64,000 nt of DNA, taken from positions 2,635,501 through 2,699,500 of the forward strand of contig NZ_CP107929.1 in the NCBI RefSeq assembly GCF_036017915.1, written 5' to 3'. The DNA comes from Micromonospora sp. NBC_00421. Its GTDB lineage: Bacteria > Actinomycetota > Actinomycetes > Mycobacteriales > Micromonosporaceae. The position numbers were made by a program, and so were the translations under genes. The notes beneath the pieces were generated by a model. It was not told the DNA's origin and ran no database searches. It saw only the letters and a list, made by a program, of their open reading frames with translations. This document shows, piece after piece, positions 61,008 through 64,000 of the stretch; position 1 is the stretch's first letter; every line of letters starts with the position of its first letter.

Positions 61008-61925
61008 TCAGCGGGGACGACCGCCGGTCACCGGGTCGACGGTGACCGCCAACGCCCGGAGCAGGTCCCGGCGCAGCCGGGCGGCGGCCGGCCCGGCCAG
61101 CGGCCCACGCGGCGGGCGGCACCGGCCGCCGAACCGCCCGGCGCAGTCCATCGCCAGCTTGATGGCCTGCACGGACTCCGGACGGGAACCCCAGCCGAAG
61201 GCCGGGTGCAGCTCGGCATAGAGCGGCAGCGCCCGGACCAGGTCCCCGGCGGCACAGCGGTCGTAGAGTCGCAGAGCCTGCCGGGGCAAGGCGTTGGCCA
61301 GCCCGGCGACCCAGCCCCGGGCCCCGCACAGCACCAGTTCGAGCAGCACGTCGTCCGCCCCGGCCAGCACGTCGACGTGCGGGCAGAGGTCCCGGATCCG
61401 GTGCACCCGCCGCACGTCACCGGAGAACTCCTCGACCGCGACGATCCCGTCGGTCTCGGCGACCCGGGCGAGCAGCTCCGGCGTGAGGTCCACCCTGGTG
61501 TCGTACGGATCGTTGTGGGCGACCACCGGCAGGCCGACGGCGGTCACCTCCCGGTAGTGGGCGACCACCTCGGCGTCGCCGGCCGGGTAGCCGTCCGGCG
61601 GCGGGGCGAGCACCGCGGCGGCACCGGCGGCGGCGGCCTGCTCCGCCCAGCGGCGGGACTGCCGGCTGCCGTAACCGCCGACCCCGGGCAGCACCGCGCA
61701 GCCAGGCGGCGCGGCCTGCACCGTCGCCCGCACCACGTCGGCCCGCTCGTCGTCGGACAGCGCCCGGTACTCCCCCACCGAGGCGCACGGGGTCACCCCG
61801 TGGCAGCCCGCATCGGCCAGCCAGCGCACGTGTTCCTGGAGCCGGTCGAAGTCGACGCCGAGGTCGTCGCGGAACGGCGTGGTGATCGCGACCAGCACCC
61901 CCCGCCAGGGCCTACCAGCAGTCAC
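61008..61925 (-). CDS. DapA-family TIM-barrel protein without Schiff-base lysine
   Basis: A 305-residue member of the dihydrodipicolinate-synthase/N-acetylneuraminate-lyase fold (GVLVAITTPFRDDLGVDFD, CASVGEYRALSDDER, LPVVAHNDPYDTRVDL). The residue that should be the Schiff-base Lys is Glu165 (VAVEEFSGD), and the Tyr 28 positions earlier is His137 (AHNDP), the exact spacing of E. coli Tyr133/Lys161. The Thr44-Thr45 pair is Ser-Val, and the Tyr106-Tyr107 region is Pro-rich. Class I aldolase chemistry is therefore unlikely. The start GTG 61925 follows AGGAGGG. It is divergent from a PucR regulator. Confidence 0.85.
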   Translation of the reverse strand: MTAGRPWRGVLVAITTPFRDDLGVDFDRLQEHVRWLADAGCHGVTPCASVGEYRALSDDERADVVRATVQAAPPGCAVLPGVGGYGSRQSRRWAEQAAAAGAAAVLAPPPDGYPAGDAEVVAHYREVTAVGLPVVAHNDPYDTRVDLTPELLARVAETDGIVAVEEFSGDVRRVHRIRDLCPHVDVLAGADDVLLELVLCGARGWVAGLANALPRQALRLYDRCAAGDLVRALPLYAELHPAFGWGSRPESVQAIKLAMDCAGRFGGRCRPPRGPLAGPAAARLRRDLLRALAVTVDPVTGGRPR

Positions 61926-62147
61926 TCGGGCGTTCCCTCCTGCGCGCCGGCGGCCCGCTGCCCACCGCAGCAGGAACCCTACGATCGTCGATCGTCGCGG
62001 CTCTTCGGACAATTGCCGGAACAGTCGTCGTCGGGGCCGTCCTTTTGTCGGTAGATCTCCGGTGGACCTTGCGCGCAGGCCCACCGGCCGCCCAGGGTAG
62101 GGCACCGGCTGCCGTACCCCTGTCGCGCAGCCAACCAGGGGAGATCC

Positions 62148-63380
62148 ATGCATGGTGAGCTTCAGCGCATAGTCGACGCCGTCGCCGCCCGGGTGGGGCG
62201 TCCTGCCCTCATCGAGGACCGGCGGCAACGGGTGGTCGTCTACAGCGAACACGACGGACCGATGGACGAGGTACGCCGGATGTCGATCCTGCGCCGGCAG
62301 ACCACCCCGGAGGTGATCGCCTGGTTCCGCCGGATGGGCGTGCTGACCGCCCGCGAGCCGGTGCGTACCCCCGCCGACGTCGACCTCGACCTGCTCCCCC
62401 GGGTCTGCGTGCCGATCTGGCACGACGACCTGCTGCTCGGGTTCGTCTGGTTCATCGACGACGACGGGTCGATGACCGACGCCGACATCGCCACCGCGAC
62501 CGGTGCCTTCACCGACCTGTCGCTGGCCCTCTACCGGGAGAACCTGCTCGGTGAGCTGGCCTCCCAGCGGGAGGCCGAGGCCACCCGGACCCTGCTGGTG
62601 GAGAGCCCGCAGGCCCGCGCGCACGCCGTCCGGGCGCTGCTGGAGGAGGGTACGGTCGCCGGTGACGGCACCACCACCGCGGTGGTGGCCCAGCTCGCCC
62701 CGGCCGCCGGGCGACACCCCGACGAGGTGGCCCGGATCGCCCTGGAGCAGGCGCTGGTGGCGACCCGCCGGTGGCTCGGTGTCCGGGAGTCGCTGCACAT
62801 GGTCTGGCCCGACCACGGGGTGCTGCTGATCTGTGGTGACCGGATCGCCGGTCGCCCCAGCGCGCAGGCCGCCGCCGACCATCTGGACGAGGCGCTACGC
62901 AATGCGACCCGGGGGCTGTCCTCGGTGGACCGGACGGTGACCGGCATCGGTCAGCCGCGGCCGGGGCTGGCCGACGCGGTGCAGTCGTACCGGGAGGCGG
63001 TGCAGGCGGCCCGGGTGGGTGTCCAACTGCCGGCGCTCGGCCGGGTGGTCTCCTGGGCCGGGCTGGGCATCTACCGGGTGCTGTCCCAGTTGGACGGTCG
63101 GCACCTGGACGTCGCCGGGGTGCACCCCGGGTTGGAGCGGCTGCTGCGCGACGACGCCCACCAGGTGCTGCTGGAGACCCTGGAGGCCTACCTCGACCTG
63201 GCCGGCAACGCCCACGCCACCGCCGAGAAGCTGCGGCTGCACCGGACCACCCTCTACTACCGGCTGCAACGGGTCGAGCAGCTCGCCGACACCGACCTCA
63301 AGGACGGCAACGAGCGGTTGTGCCTGCACCTGGCGATGAAGCTGGGCCGGCTGACCGGCCACTACCGGACCCCGTCCTGA
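62148..63380 (+). CDS. PucR/CdaR-family transcriptional regulator
   Basis: A 410-residue regulator. The N-terminal half (about 1-150) is a sensor-like domain (PRVCVPIWHDDLLLGFVWFIDDD). A central GGDEF-like PucR domain follows (SSVDRTVTGIGQP, AVQSYREAVQAARVG). The C-terminal helix-turn-helix HTH_30 reads DLAGNAHATAEKLRLHRTTLYYRLQRV. Relatives control purine catabolism, sugar-diacid or amino-acid use. The start is ATG 62148 after AGGGGAG. The shared 222-bp gap suggests that it regulates the DapA-fold gene. Confidence 0.9.
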   Translation: MHGELQRIVDAVAARVGRPALIEDRRQRVVVYSEHDGPMDEVRRMSILRRQTTPEVIAWFRRMGVLTAREPVRTPADVDLDLLPRVCVPIWHDDLLLGFVWFIDDDGSMTDADIATATGAFTDLSLALYRENLLGELASQREAEATRTLLVESPQARAHAVRALLEEGTVAGDGTTTAVVAQLAPAAGRHPDEVARIALEQALVATRRWLGVRESLHMVWPDHGVLLICGDRIAGRPSAQAAADHLDEALRNATRGLSSVDRTVTGIGQPRPGLADAVQSYREAVQAARVGVQLPALGRVVSWAGLGIYRVLSQLDGRHLDVAGVHPGLERLLRDDAHQVLLETLEAYLDLAGNAHATAEKLRLHRTTLYYRLQRVEQLADTDLKDGNERLCLHLAMKLGRLTGHYRTPS

Positions 63381-63749
63381 CCGACCCGACCGTCCGCAGC
63401 GGACGACCGGACCGCACCGCTGTGACAGCCCGTGTCCGCCCGGACAGATCATTGACAGATCCGAGCGGGTACGGCCAGGATGGGCGCACCGATCGGCAAT
63501 GCCCCCACGACCGACCGTAACCAGGTACGTCCCTCGCCCGTCACGCGGACCGGATCGGCGCCGGTCGGCCACCTCCGGCGCGTCCGGGAGACCCTCGGGT
63601 CCCCGTTCTCCGGCAGGTCGACGTCATGATCGGCCGCCGACCGTCGCCCGACTGTCGGCGTCCGTACTCCCCGTTTCGCACGCCGCCCGACGGCGGGCGC
63701 CGCCGCGCGCCGTCGGCCCGTCTCGCACCCCCAGGAAAGGTGGCCCGAG
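63381..63749. other. 369-bp gene-free region upstream of the terminal secreted gene
   Basis: It contains the small inverted repeat CGTCCGC-A-GCGGACG 10 bp after the PucR stop and a possible sigma-70-type promoter. No frame looks coding. Confidence 0.5.
63452..63481 (+). promoter_or_regulatory. Possible housekeeping promoter
   Basis: TTGACA at 63452-63457 and CAGGAT at 63476-63481 with an 18-bp spacer resemble actinobacterial -35/-10 boxes. They would give the secreted gene at 63750 an unusually long leader of about 260 nt. Confidence 0.35.
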
Positions 63750-64000
63750 ATGTCCCGTTCCGCACTCCCCCGCCGTTGGCGGCGGTTACCCGCCGCGACC
63801 GCCGCCGGCGTGGCACTGCTGTTGCTCGCCGGGCCGGCGACCGCCGGCACCGCCGCCCCGCCCGACCGGGAGCCCGACGCCCCGATCGTGCTCGAACGCT
63901 CCGCCGACGAGCAGGCCGACGTGGTGGAGGTGGTGGTCGACGGTGCCGCCCGGTTGGACGAGCTGGTCGCCACCGGGGTCGACCTCGACCACCACGTCAC
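63750..64000 (+). CDS. Secreted protein, N-terminal fragment
   Basis: The first 83 codons of a gene that leaves the window. ATG 63750 follows AGGAAAGG. The basic start MSRSALPRRWRRLP, a hydrophobic core (GVALLLLAGPATAG) and a TAA/TAG-like cleavage region make a clear signal peptide. The mature part (VVEVVVDGAARLDELVATGV) recalls the pro-segment of actinobacterial M14 zinc carboxypeptidases, but too little is present to decide. Confidence 0.75.
   Translation, partial: MSRSALPRRWRRLPAATAAGVALLLLAGPATAGTAAPPDREPDAPIVLERSADEQADVVEVVVDGAARLDELVATGVDLDHHV

Overview
The window is very GC-rich DNA from an actinomycete, most likely Micromonosporaceae (Micromonospora-like). The evidence is strong third-position G/C, frequent GTG starts, ATGA/GTGA start-stop overlaps, secreted CBM2 enzymes and an IdeR-type iron box. 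There is no rRNA, tRNA, CRISPR array or recognisable insertion sequence. Nothing was searched against a database; all assignments rest on motifs, gene order and recall of families.

Layout. 1-6.1 kb: the 5' end of an ABC exporter gene, pgi, a FadR-type regulator, a sterol-desaturase-like membrane oxygenase, a YhhN protein, an ATP-grasp protein and a small Cys-rich protein. 6.1-10.2 kb: a siderophore ABC importer divided around a near-consensus IdeR operator. 10.2-14.7 kb: an OmpR regulator/kinase/GerMN-lipoprotein operon resembling a small MtrAB-LpqB, then a STAS/GlsB-like/Zn-ribbon-STAS/BON operon. 14.8-17.8 kb: a CDP-alcohol phosphatidyltransferase and an LTA-synthase-like sulfatase, crowded with tandem repeats.

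17.9-24.5 kb: a tightly coupled run with a BchC-like dehydrogenase, a PTPS/QueD-fold protein that has lost its catalytic residues, a GT4 glycosyltransferase, a methyltransferase, a flippase-like membrane protein, a GTP cyclohydrolase II, a RibD-type reductase and a zf-HC2 membrane protein. It looks like a pathway from GTP to a modified pyrimidine or pterin of unknown structure. This is the best candidate for an undescribed system.

24.5-29 kb: an ECF42 sigma factor flanked by two DGPF proteins, then a hydrolase/TetR/DUF4260 cassette with atypical leucine codons and a palindromic promoter. 29-38.7 kb: a LacI regulator and secreted proteins (CE1-like esterase-CBM2, beta-propeller, arabinofuranosidase-Fn3-CBM2, CocE-type peptidase), with three copies of a 60-nt palindromic element between genes.

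38.8-52.1 kb: a surface-polysaccharide locus with five sulfotransferases, two GT4 enzymes, a Wzx-like flippase, a Wzz-like protein, an O-antigen-ligase-type polymerase and a glycosidase-like lipoprotein. It implies a sulfated exopolymer. 52.3-58.6 kb: a large ThuA/sorbosone-dehydrogenase/PKD/CBM6 protein, a Tat-exported sugar isomerase-like protein, a perfect 26-bp palindrome, and a thioredoxin-like lipoprotein coupled to a small secreted protein. 58.7-64 kb: an M6-like protease, a DapA-fold protein lacking the Schiff-base lysine, a divergent PucR regulator and the 5' end of a secreted protein.
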